22,229 nucleotides of DNA. Origin: Hyphomicrobiales bacterium (GTDB lineage Bacteria; Pseudomonadota; Alphaproteobacteria; Rhizobiales; JALURZ01). Both the position numbers and the translations under genes were made by a program. Shown piece by piece: positions 7,657-14,256 of the stretch (the first letter of the stretch is position 1; every line of letters starts with the position of its first letter). The stretch covers positions 1 through 22,229 of the forward strand of contig JALURZ010000217.1 in the NCBI GenBank assembly GCA_027058735.1, given 5' to 3'. Under the pieces are notes generated by a model that did no database searches, was not told the DNA's origin, and saw nothing but the letters and a program-made list of their open reading frames with translations.

Positions 7657-8816
7657 GAGCAGCGCTCCAGATCGCCCAGCAGGGCCGCCTTCTGCTCTTC
7701 GAGCATCCACGTCATCTGTTCGAAGGTATCGTCGAACATGGATGCCGGATCGGGCAGAGGCATGGCCTCGGCCTGCTCCACCGCCGCGTCGATGTCGCGC
7801 GTGCAGCGCGTCCACAGGTCCGCCTCCTGCCGCTTTCCCCAATATCCCTTGCGCTCAAGATACTTGCAGGTGCGGATAAGAGGGTCCCATGCCGCCCATT
7901 CCTCGACCTCCTCGGGCTCGCGGTACAGGTCCGGATTGTCCGACGAGGTGTGAAAGCCGAGGCGGTAGGTGACCGCCTCGATCAGGCTTGGAGCCTCCTT
8001 CGCCGCCAGGTCGCGGGCCTCGCGGGCGGCGGCGTAGACCGCCAGCGGATCGTTGCCATCCACCCGCAGGTTGCGCACCGCATAGGCGTCACCCTTTTGC
8101 GCGAAGGTCCGCGAGGCGGTCTGCGCGCTGGCCGGCGTCGTCACCGCCCAGCCGTTGTTCTCGCAGATGAAAACCACCGGCGGCTTGAAAATGCCGGCAA
8201 AATTGAGCGCGCTGTGAAACTCGCCCCTGGAGGTCGCCCCGTCGCCGAAAAAGGTCAGGAATCTGGTGTCGTCGCCCTTGATCTTGGCCCCCCAGGCCGC
8301 GCCGCAGGCGTGCGGAATATAGGAGCCGACCTGTGTCGTCATGGGCACCACATTGAGCCTGCGGTCGCCCATCAGTGTCGGCAGCCGGCGGCCCTTGAAG
8401 GGTTCATCGCGGCGCCCGAAAAACTGCGCGAACAACTGCACCAGCGCCGCGCCGCGCAGCAGCAGCGCACCGGGATGGCGGTAGCCGAGAAAAATCCAGT
8501 CGTTCCGCGCAAACGCCATGGTCGCCGCGATATGCACCGCCTCTAGGCCCTTGTGGGGTATCCAGAATTCCACCCGCCCGGAGCGTTGCAGCACCCAGCC
8601 GCGCTCATCGATGGCGCGCACCAGCACCATCATCTCATAGAGCCGGATCAGGGTGTCGCGGTCCAGATCGGGCTCCGGCAGGTCGCCCGTCAGGCGCCCC
8701 TGCGCATCGATCACCTGGCGGATGCCGGCGCGCACGGCATCGCCGAGCGGGCAATATCCCCCGGCCCGCCCCCCGCCGGCGGCCGGCTTTTTTCCCGATT
8801 TCCGTTTGCCGGCCAT
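7653..8816 (-). CDS. bkdA1: Branched-chain 2-oxo acid dehydrogenase E1 subunit alpha
   Basis: A 387-residue E1 alpha subunit that binds thiamine diphosphate and decarboxylates branched 2-oxo acids. The ThDP signature runs from GDG (191-193) to NN (220-221), in GDGATSRGEFHSALNFAG and ICENNGWAV. The YRLGFHTSSDNPDLYR segment matches the phosphorylation-loop region of branched-chain E1alpha proteins. A Lys/Gly-rich N-terminal tail (about residues 1-22) precedes the domain. ATG 8816 has GGAG 6 nt upstream and is chosen over GTG 8828. It is the first gene of the - strand operon, about 28 nt from the predicted transcription start. Confidence 0.94.
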   Translation of the reverse strand: MAGKRKSGKKPAAGGGRAGGYCPLGDAVRAGIRQVIDAQGRLTGDLPEPDLDRDTLIRLYEMMVLVRAIDERGWVLQRSGRVEFWIPHKGLEAVHIAATMAFARNDWIFLGYRHPGALLLRGAALVQLFAQFFGRRDEPFKGRRLPTLMGDRRLNVVPMTTQVGSYIPHACGAAWGAKIKGDDTRFLTFFGDGATSRGEFHSALNFAGIFKPPVVFICENNGWAVTTPASAQTASRTFAQKGDAYAVRNLRVDGNDPLAVYAAAREARDLAAKEAPSLIEAVTYRLGFHTSSDNPDLYREPEEVEEWAAWDPLIRTCKYLERKGYWGKRQEADLWTRCTRDIDAAVEQAEAMPLPDPASMFDDTFEQMTWMLEEQKAALLGDLERCS

Positions 8817-8843
8817 GGCTCGCTCCACGGACGCCCATTAATA

Positions 8844-8857
8844 GTATAAATGTATAC
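8844..8857. promoter_or_regulatory. Palindromic operator candidate GTATA-N4-TATAC
   Basis: GTATA AATG TATAC is a perfect 5-bp inverted repeat with a 4-bp spacer. It overlaps the predicted -10 box of the bkd operon promoter, so a bound protein would block RNA polymerase. Operators of GntR-family proteins generally follow a GT-Nx-AC layout, and HutC-type sites often contain GT-TA-AC cores. The GntR regulator in this operon is the natural candidate binder. The repeat is seen directly; the assignment is inference. Confidence 0.6.
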
Positions 8858-8879
8858 CAATCGGCTATTTAATTGTCAA
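8851..8879 (-). promoter_or_regulatory. Sigma70-type promoter of the bkd operon
   Basis: On the - strand a perfect TTGACA (8879-8874) is followed after 17 bp by TATACA (8856-8851), one base from the consensus TATAAT-type box at an ideal spacing. Transcription would start near 8844, leaving a leader of about 28 nt to ATG 8816. The surrounding 40 bp are strikingly AT-rich compared with the rest of the window. A second TATACT at 8848-8843 has no properly spaced -35. Confidence 0.75.
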
Positions 8880-8935
8880 TCCGCAAGCCCGCCGGCATCC
8901 TGGAAGGCCCGTCGCATCGCCCAGGACGGGTTCGA

Positions 8936-8964
8936 TTGACATCGAATATTCGTTTCATTTAGGT
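8936..8964 (+). promoter_or_regulatory. Possible promoter of the ABC importer genes, with CGAATATTCG palindrome
   Basis: TTGACA at 8936-8941 is followed after 17 bp by TTAGGT (8959-8964), a poor -10. Between them CGAATATTCG (8943-8952) is a perfect 10-bp palindrome that could be an operator. It lies about 70-100 bp before the GTG start of the first importer gene. The -35 and the palindrome are clear; the promoter call is weak because of the -10. Confidence 0.35.
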
Positions 8965-9032
8965 CACTGTTGTGATGCAGGCGCCAGCATGTCACGGTGC
9001 GGTCGGGCGCGGTGACGATAAGGGGGGATGGC

Positions 9033-9794
9033 GTGCTTCTTGAGATCGAGGACGTAGCGAAAAGCTTCGGCGGCCTGCAGGCGGTATCGGGGTGCACGTT
9101 TTCGGTCGAAAAGGGTTCGATCACCGGCCTTATCGGTCCCAACGGCGCGGGCAAGACAACCACATTCAACATCGTCGCCGGCGTGTTCGGTCCCGACAGT
9201 GGGTCGGTCCGGTTCGCCGGCCGCGACGTCACCGGCATGCCCTCCCACAAGCTGTTTGGCATGGGGCTGGTGCGCACCTTCCAGATCCCGCATGAATTCG
9301 GCCATCTGACCGTGCGCGACAACCTCATGACCGTGCCGTCGGGCCAGCCGGGAGAGCGGCTGCTGGGGGCCTGGCTGGCGCCTGCGAAGACGCGCGAAAC
9401 GGAAGACAGAATCCGCGCCCAGGCCGATGATGTGCTGGAGTTTCTGAAGCTCGACCGGGTCGCCGGCGATCCGGCCGGCACCTTGTCGGGCGGACAGAAG
9501 AAGCTTCTGGAGCTGGGGCGCGCGATGATGGCGGAGCCGGCGCTGATCCTTCTCGACGAGCCGGGGGCCGGCGTTAACCCGACCCTGCTTGAGCATCTCG
9601 GCGACATGATCATCGAACTGAACCGCACGCGCGGATATTCGATCTGCATTATCGAGCACAATATGGATATGATTGCCAAACTGTGCGACCCGGTCATCGT
9701 CATGGCCCAGGGCGCGGTGCTGACCCAGGGCACGATGGACGAGGTGCGCAAGGACAAGCGCGTTCTCGACGCCTATCTGGGGGGCAGCCGGTGA
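9033..9794 (+). CDS. livG: Liv-type ABC importer ATP-binding protein (LivG-like)
   Basis: A 253-residue cytoplasmic ATPase of a hydrophobic/branched-chain amino acid (HAAT) importer. It has Walker A GPNGAGKTT, the LivG-typical VRTFQIP with its Q loop, the ABC signature LSGGQKKLLELGRAMM, Walker B LILLDEPGAGV, and the switch histidine in IEHNMD. GTG 9033 is chosen because an AAGGGGGG tract lies 5 nt upstream and the length fits LivG; the frame can be extended to GTG 8997 without adding conserved sequence. It is the first gene of four, divergent from the bkd operon. Its stop overlaps the GTG of the next ATPase gene. Substrate is not proven by sequence. Confidence 0.92.
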   Translation: MLLEIEDVAKSFGGLQAVSGCTFSVEKGSITGLIGPNGAGKTTTFNIVAGVFGPDSGSVRFAGRDVTGMPSHKLFGMGLVRTFQIPHEFGHLTVRDNLMTVPSGQPGERLLGAWLAPAKTRETEDRIRAQADDVLEFLKLDRVAGDPAGTLSGGQKKLLELGRAMMAEPALILLDEPGAGVNPTLLEHLGDMIIELNRTRGYSICIIEHNMDMIAKLCDPVIVMAQGAVLTQGTMDEVRKDKRVLDAYLGGSR

Positions 9795-10501
9795 GCGCGC
9801 CGGTGCTTGAGCTGGCCGATGTTTCCGGCGGCTATGGCGAGGCCGACATTCTGCACGGCGTTTCACTGACGGTGAGTGCGGGCGAGATCGTGGTTGTCAT
9901 CGGGCCCAATGGTGCGGGCAAGTCGAGCGCGATCAAGGCGGTGTTCGGGCTGCTGCGCATATCGTCGGGGGAGATCCGGCTGGCCGGTGAGAACATTACC
10001 GGCCTGTCAACGGAAAAACTGATTGGCCGCGGCATCTCCTATGTGCCGCAGACCGGCAATGTGTTTCCCAATCTCTCGGTTGAGGAAAACCTGGAACTGG
10101 GCGCCTATACAAGCGATGAGGACTGGCGGCCGCGAGCCGGCGAAATCTATGACATGTTCCCGCCGCTGGCCGAACGGCGGCGCCAGGCCGCGGGCACCCT
10201 GTCGGGCGGCGAACGCCAGATGGTGGCGATCGGCAGGGCGCTTATGGTGAAGCCGAAGGTCCTGCTGCTGGATGAGCCGACCGCCGGACTGTCGCCGGCC
10301 TTTCAGGATGATATTCTTTCGATCGCCAGCGACATCAACGCGTCAGGCGTGCCGATCCTGATGGTCGAACAGAACGCCAAACAGGCGCTCGAGATCGCCG
10401 ACAGGGGGTATATCCTGGTGGACGGGCGGAACCGGCTGGAGGATGCGGCATCGGTGCTCTTGTCACGCGCGGACGTGGCGGAAATGTTTCTGGGAGGATA
10501 G
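9791..10501 (+). CDS. livF: Liv-type ABC importer ATP-binding protein (LivF-like)
   Basis: A 236-residue second ATPase of the same importer. It shows Walker A GPNGAGKSS, the LivF-typical GISYVPQTGNVFPNLSVEENL, signature LSGGERQMVAIGRALM, Walker B VLLLDEPTAGLSP, and the switch region MVEQNAKQALEIADRGYIL. The start GTG 9791 overlaps the preceding TGA (GTGA) with a G-rich ribosome-binding tract 6 nt upstream. A longer frame from 9683 overlaps livG and is not supported by family length. LivF and LivG are expected to form a heterodimer on the two permeases. Confidence 0.92.
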   Translation: MSAPVLELADVSGGYGEADILHGVSLTVSAGEIVVVIGPNGAGKSSAIKAVFGLLRISSGEIRLAGENITGLSTEKLIGRGISYVPQTGNVFPNLSVEENLELGAYTSDEDWRPRAGEIYDMFPPLAERRRQAAGTLSGGERQMVAIGRALMVKPKVLLLDEPTAGLSPAFQDDILSIASDINASGVPILMVEQNAKQALEIADRGYILVDGRNRLEDAASVLLSRADVAEMFLGG

Positions 10502-10513
10502 CGCGGCAGCGGC

Positions 10514-11404
10514 ATGTACGAATTCGTCAACTTCTACCTTATTCCCGGACTGGTGCTGGGCTCGATCTATGCGCTGGGCGCGATCGGCGTGTCCATGCTG
10601 TTTTCCATATTGCGCTTCGCCCACTTTGCCCATGGTGACATGATGACGCTTGCGGCCTATCTGGCGTTGCCGGTGGTGGTCGGGCTCGGGCTGCACCCGC
10701 TGGCCGGGGCCGCGGCCGCAGCGCTCATGACATCCGTTGTGGCGCTGGGCATCGACAAGGTCGGCTATCAACCGGTGCGTGCGCGCCCGACCATCGTCTC
10801 GGCGATGGTCTCGCTCGGCATCGCGCTGATGATACGCTCGGCCATTCAGGTGGGCTATGGGGTGAAAACCCAGTCCTACACCACCGGCCAGATTACCCCG
10901 CCGCTGCGTTTCGACTGGCTGATCGTCCAGGAAAGACACATCTGGATCATCGCCAGCAGCATGGTCCTGATGCTGGCGGTGCATCTGTTGTTGTCGCGCA
11001 CGCGGGCCGGCAAGGCCATGCGGGCCATGAGCGATTCCGCAGAACTGGCGCAACTGACGGGCATTCCCACCGAACGGGTGGTGCGCCTCACCTGGGTGGT
11101 GGGGGCAAGCCTTGCCGCGGTGGCCGGCGTGTTCGCCGCCTGGGACACGTTCCTGCAGACCATGCTGGGCTGGTTCTTGTTGCTGCCGATCTTTGCCGCA
11201 ACCATCCTTGGCGGCATCGGCCGACCCTATGGCGCCATGATCGGCGGGCTGGTCATCGGGCTGGCGGAGGAGCTTTCGACCTATCCCTGGCTCGGCACCG
11301 AGCCGTTGATTTCGCCGGGCTACAAGACCGGCGTCGCCTTCGCGATCATGGTGGCAATCCTGATTTTCCGCCCGCACGGTCTGTTCAAGGGGAGAGTGTT
11401 CTGA
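10514..11404 (+). CDS. livH: Liv-type ABC importer permease (LivH-like)
   Basis: A 296-residue inner-membrane permease with about eight hydrophobic helices. It opens with the family pattern LIPGLVLGSIYALGAIGVSMLFSILRFAHFAHGDMM (family positions, residues about 8-44). It also has GYQPVRARPTIVSAMVSLG and, near the C-terminus, the conserved ILGGIGRPYGAMIGG loop that contacts the ATPases. Length is normal. A GGAGGA lies about 14 nt upstream, which is long. The stop shares one base with the start of livM. Substrate specificity follows the binding protein and is not readable here. Confidence 0.91.
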   Translation: MYEFVNFYLIPGLVLGSIYALGAIGVSMLFSILRFAHFAHGDMMTLAAYLALPVVVGLGLHPLAGAAAAALMTSVVALGIDKVGYQPVRARPTIVSAMVSLGIALMIRSAIQVGYGVKTQSYTTGQITPPLRFDWLIVQERHIWIIASSMVLMLAVHLLLSRTRAGKAMRAMSDSAELAQLTGIPTERVVRLTWVVGASLAAVAGVFAAWDTFLQTMLGWFLLLPIFAATILGGIGRPYGAMIGGLVIGLAEELSTYPWLGTEPLISPGYKTGVAFAIMVAILIFRPHGLFKGRVF

Positions 11405-12345
11405 TGTCGCCGGACCAGCTATACGGCTTTTTCCTCTACGGGATCTCGCTGCTGACCATGGGCGGCATCTACGCCGTCTTGGCGCTCGGGCTCAACATGC
11501 ACTGGGGCCTTACCGGCATACTCAATATCGGCATTGCCGGCTTCTTTGCGGTGGGGGCCTATACCAGCGCCATTCTCGCTTCGGCCCCCCACCCGGTGCA
11601 TCTGGGTGGTTTCGCAATGCCGGCCATATTCACCTTTCCGGCCGCCATGGCGGCATCGGCGGTTGTCGCCTATGGCATCGCGCGCATCTGCATCCGCCTG
11701 CGCAGCGACTATCTGGCCATCGCCTCGATCGGCATCGCCGAAATCCTGCGCCTCGTGGTCAAGAACGCCAGGGAACTGACCAACGGAACCCTGGGCATTT
11801 CAAACCTGCCGCGGCCGTTCGACTGGGTCCCCGGGGCCGGCGGCCAACTGGCGTTCCTGGCGCTGGTGATCGTGCTGGTGCTGGGCGTTTACTGGCTGGC
11901 GGAGCGGGCGCGAACCTCGCCCTGGGGACGCACGATGCGGGCCATCCGCGACAATGAGGAAGCCGCGCGCGCACTGGGCAAGGACGTCGATGCGTTCCGC
12001 ACCCGCGCCTTTGTCACCGGCGCCGCCTTCATGGGTCTCGCCGGGGCCCTCACCGCGCATTACCTCAAATTCATCGGCCCCGAGGCCACCGATCCGCTGC
12101 TTGCCACCTTCCTGGTCTGGGTCATGCTGATCGTTGGCGGCAGCGGCTCCAACAAGGGCGCGATACTGGGGGCCTTCCTGATGTGGGCGGTATGGTCGGT
12201 GAGCGAGATCCTCGCCGGCTACCTGCCGAGCGAACTGGCGACACGCGCCGCCTTTGTCCGGGTGTTCATCATCGGCTTCGTTCTGGTGATCGTTCTGCAG
12301 CGTTATGAAAGCGGCATTCTGGGTCCCAGGCGCGGCGAATCCTGA
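11404..12345 (+). CDS. livM: Liv-type ABC importer permease (LivM-like)
   Basis: A 313-residue inner-membrane permease. LivM features are GGIYAVLALGLNMHWGLTGILNIGIAGFFAVGAY near the N-terminus, RLRSDYLAIASIGIAEILRL in the middle, and the cytoplasmic coupling segment GRTMRAIRDNEEAARALGKDV followed by AFVTGAAFMGLAGAL. It overlaps livH by one base (TGATG) and has an AGGGGAG ribosome-binding site. It ends the four-gene unit before a bidirectional terminator. Confidence 0.91.
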   Translation: MSPDQLYGFFLYGISLLTMGGIYAVLALGLNMHWGLTGILNIGIAGFFAVGAYTSAILASAPHPVHLGGFAMPAIFTFPAAMAASAVVAYGIARICIRLRSDYLAIASIGIAEILRLVVKNARELTNGTLGISNLPRPFDWVPGAGGQLAFLALVIVLVLGVYWLAERARTSPWGRTMRAIRDNEEAARALGKDVDAFRTRAFVTGAAFMGLAGALTAHYLKFIGPEATDPLLATFLVWVMLIVGGSGSNKGAILGAFLMWAVWSVSEILAGYLPSELATRAAFVRVFIIGFVLVIVLQRYESGILGPRRGES

Positions 12346-12356
12346 GCCTGGGAAAA

Positions 12357-12385
12357 GGGCGCCGCGACACCATATCGCGGCGCCC
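12357..12385. terminator. Bidirectional terminator between livM and the binding-protein gene
   Basis: A perfect 11-bp stem (GGGCGCCGCGA / TCGCGGCGCCC) encloses a 7-nt loop. On the - strand it is followed by TTTT (complement of AAAA at 12353-12356), making a good terminator for the binding-protein gene. On the + strand the tail is CCCTT, weaker. It sits in the 95-bp gap between two convergent genes. Confidence 0.85.
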
Positions 12386-12440
12386 CCCTTGCGTGGTGAG
12401 CACACCCCCGGCCCGCACATTCACGGCGTGGGCCGCCAGA

Positions 12441-13649
12441 TCAGAATTTCAGCGGCTTGCCGTCGCTCAATTTGCCATCCTTGATGACATATTCCGCGAT
12501 CACGCCATCGACCTCGCCATTGGCGTCGAATTCATGCGGCCCGGATGCGCCGTCATAGTCGATGTCCTTGCCCGCGGCGAGCAGCTTCTTGGCCTTGGCG
12601 AATTCACCGGGTCCGATCTTCTCGCCCGGCGCCGTTGCGACCTTGCGCAGGGCGGCCGCGATCTTGCCGCGGTCTTTCGAGCCCGCGGCCTCGACCGCCA
12701 GCGCCAGCAGCATGGTGGCGTCATAGGCGGAACTGGTAAAAGCCGAGCCGAACTTGAATGCCTTGTTGTCGGAATACATGGCCTTGAACTTGTCCGCGTT
12801 CGGCGAGGGGATCGACGTGGGCACCGTACCGAAGAATTTGCCTTCCAGGGCCTTGGCGCCGATCTGTTTGATGAGATCGTCGGAGCGCATGCCGTCACCG
12901 CCGACGAAGCGCTTGAACAGGCCCGATTCCAGCGCCTGCTTCATGATCGTCAGGCCCGAACCATCGCCCAGCGCCAGAACGACCAGCGTGTCGGCGCCGC
13001 CCTTGGCCAGGGTCGCCAGCTCGGAGCGGTAGGACGCCTTGTTTTCCTCATGCACCTGGTCGCCGGCGATCGTGCCGCCATTGGCGGTGAACGCGCTGCG
13101 GAAACTGTCGGCGAACCCGTTGCCATAGTCGTTGTTGATGTATGTGAGCGCGACCTTCTTGATGTTCTTCGAAATCAGCAGCTTGGCCAGAATGAACCCC
13201 TGATAGGCGTCCGACGGGACCACGCGATACATCAGATCGTTGTCCTCCAGCGTGGTGATCGCGGGCGAGGTGGAGGCCGGGGAAACCATCACCACGCCGG
13301 CGCCTTTCGCGACATTCGACATGGCGGCGATGGAGGCGCTCGAACACAGCGCACCGACAATCGCGGTCACCTGTTCCACGTTGACCAGCTTGTTGGCGGC
13401 ATCAACGGCGGTCTGGGGATTGCAATTGGTGTCCGCTTCCACCAGCACCAGCTTGCCGCCAAGCACGCCGCCGGCCGCGTTCACTTCCGCAACCGCTGCC
13501 CGTTCGGCGGCATTGATCTCGGCCACCAGACTGACAATCGGGCCGGTTATCGCGCCGAGACTGCCGATCTTTGTTTCCGCCGACAGGGCCGTGCCTGCCG
13601 CGAGGGTCGCCACGGCGGCCGCGATAATCCCACTCTTGAGTCGTTTCAT
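12441..13649 (-). CDS. livK: Periplasmic substrate-binding protein of a Liv-type ABC importer
   Basis: A 402-residue Peripla_BP_6 (type I fold) protein. A signal peptide is evident: MKRLKSG, a hydrophobic stretch, then a likely cleavage near ALSA-ET. There is no lipobox cysteine, so it should be soluble in the periplasm. The mature chain begins TKIGSLGAITGPIVSLV, usual for this family, and includes DTNCNPQTAVDAANKLV and ALCSSASIAAM. ATG 13649 is preferred to ATG 13652 because the GGGAG is then 7 nt away rather than 4. It is convergent with livGFHM, so it has its own promoter and is only presumptively their partner. Ligand could be an amino acid, a carboxylate or an aromatic acid. Confidence 0.9.
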   Translation of the reverse strand: MKRLKSGIIAAAVATLAAGTALSAETKIGSLGAITGPIVSLVAEINAAERAAVAEVNAAGGVLGGKLVLVEADTNCNPQTAVDAANKLVNVEQVTAIVGALCSSASIAAMSNVAKGAGVVMVSPASTSPAITTLEDNDLMYRVVPSDAYQGFILAKLLISKNIKKVALTYINNDYGNGFADSFRSAFTANGGTIAGDQVHEENKASYRSELATLAKGGADTLVVLALGDGSGLTIMKQALESGLFKRFVGGDGMRSDDLIKQIGAKALEGKFFGTVPTSIPSPNADKFKAMYSDNKAFKFGSAFTSSAYDATMLLALAVEAAGSKDRGKIAAALRKVATAPGEKIGPGEFAKAKKLLAAGKDIDYDGASGPHEFDANGEVDGVIAEYVIKDGKLSDGKPLKF

Positions 13650-14199
13650 CATTTATCTCCCAGTAAGTGTTAAGGCTCGTTGGATGCGACAGATTTTCAC
13701 GGGTCCAGCACCCTGGCCGGAGAAATCGTGCACGGTCCAAACTGGCACAGGACACGGCCGCGCGCCAGACCCGTAATCGGCACGCCACCGCCGGCTCGCG
13801 GCGCGGCGCGGCCGCCCCGGCCCGCGTTTGCCCGTTCCATGCGGGCATTTTCGCGTGCCTGGTACAGCGGGTTCGCACTCTTGCACGACAGGCTTGCCCT
13901 GCCCCATTCACGTCTCCCGTCTCGCTGCCGCGCCACCACAATAGCACATGCCGGGCGGCGAGGTCCGGCGAAAACGCAATTGCGCCGGCCGACAGGGACA
14001 CCCGCTTGAATGTGTTCGCGCGCAGTCCTGTCACGGGAGTGTCGTTTTCGCCCGCCCTCCGCGCATGGCCGCCGCGCCCGGCGATATCGCGTGCGCGTGC
14101 GCAAATGACGCGCCGCGGGGAAGCGCGGGTCATGCTCAAAACGGCGTGCCAAAAAAAATCTATCAAACTCCAACAAAATATTTGGTTTGAACTGCCGGG

Positions 14200-14219
14200 C
14201 CAATTTGCCGACAAATTGG
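14200..14219. promoter_or_regulatory. Palindrome CCAATTTG-N4-CAAATTGG upstream of the PrpD gene
   Basis: A perfect 8-bp inverted repeat with spacer CCGA, ending 37 bp before ATG 14257 and just after an AT-rich stretch (14150-14190) that could hold the promoter. LysR-type regulators bind dyads of this kind near the genes they control, and a LysR gene is the second gene of this unit. The site may be its operator. Alternatively it forms an RNA hairpin that competes with the next one. Confidence 0.5.
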
Positions 14220-14234
14220 GGCTGGAGGCCCCAA
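14216..14234 (+). promoter_or_regulatory. Second leader hairpin overlapping the palindrome
   Basis: TTGGGGC and GCCCCAA form a perfect 7-bp stem with a 5-nt loop (TGGAG). The left arm shares bases 14216-14219 with the right arm of the preceding palindrome, so both RNA hairpins cannot form together. The right arm abuts AAAGGA (14233-14238), a possible ribosome-binding site, so folding could affect translation. Confidence 0.35.
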
Positions 14235-14256
14235 AGGATTGCCGGGACATGGCGTC

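Larger units (their letters stand above)
13650..14256. other. Long divergent intergenic region without a recognisable gene
   Basis: About 600 bp separate the binding-protein gene and the MmgE/PrpD gene. The frames that run through it, including a 687-codon one on the - strand, are GC-frame shadows with no recognisable domain. The right end (about 14150-14235) turns AT-rich and holds two overlapping hairpins. No convincing -35/-10 pair or sigma54 site was found for the binding-protein gene. The region may hold distal operators or a small RNA, but nothing shows this. Confidence 0.5.

Noticed and set aside
6667..7953. 428-codon open frame on the + strand
   Set aside because: Antisense to E1beta and E1alpha, which have full conserved motifs. 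Composition is typical of a shadow frame.
9683..9790. Extended N-terminus for LivF from 9683
   Set aside because: The extra 36 residues overlap livG, are Arg/Gly-rich and not family-like. GTG 9791 gives the usual LivF start.
13730..13900. Sigma54-type promoter (TGGCAC / TTGC pieces) near the binding-protein gene
   Set aside because: The GG and GC elements are not at the required spacing on either strand.
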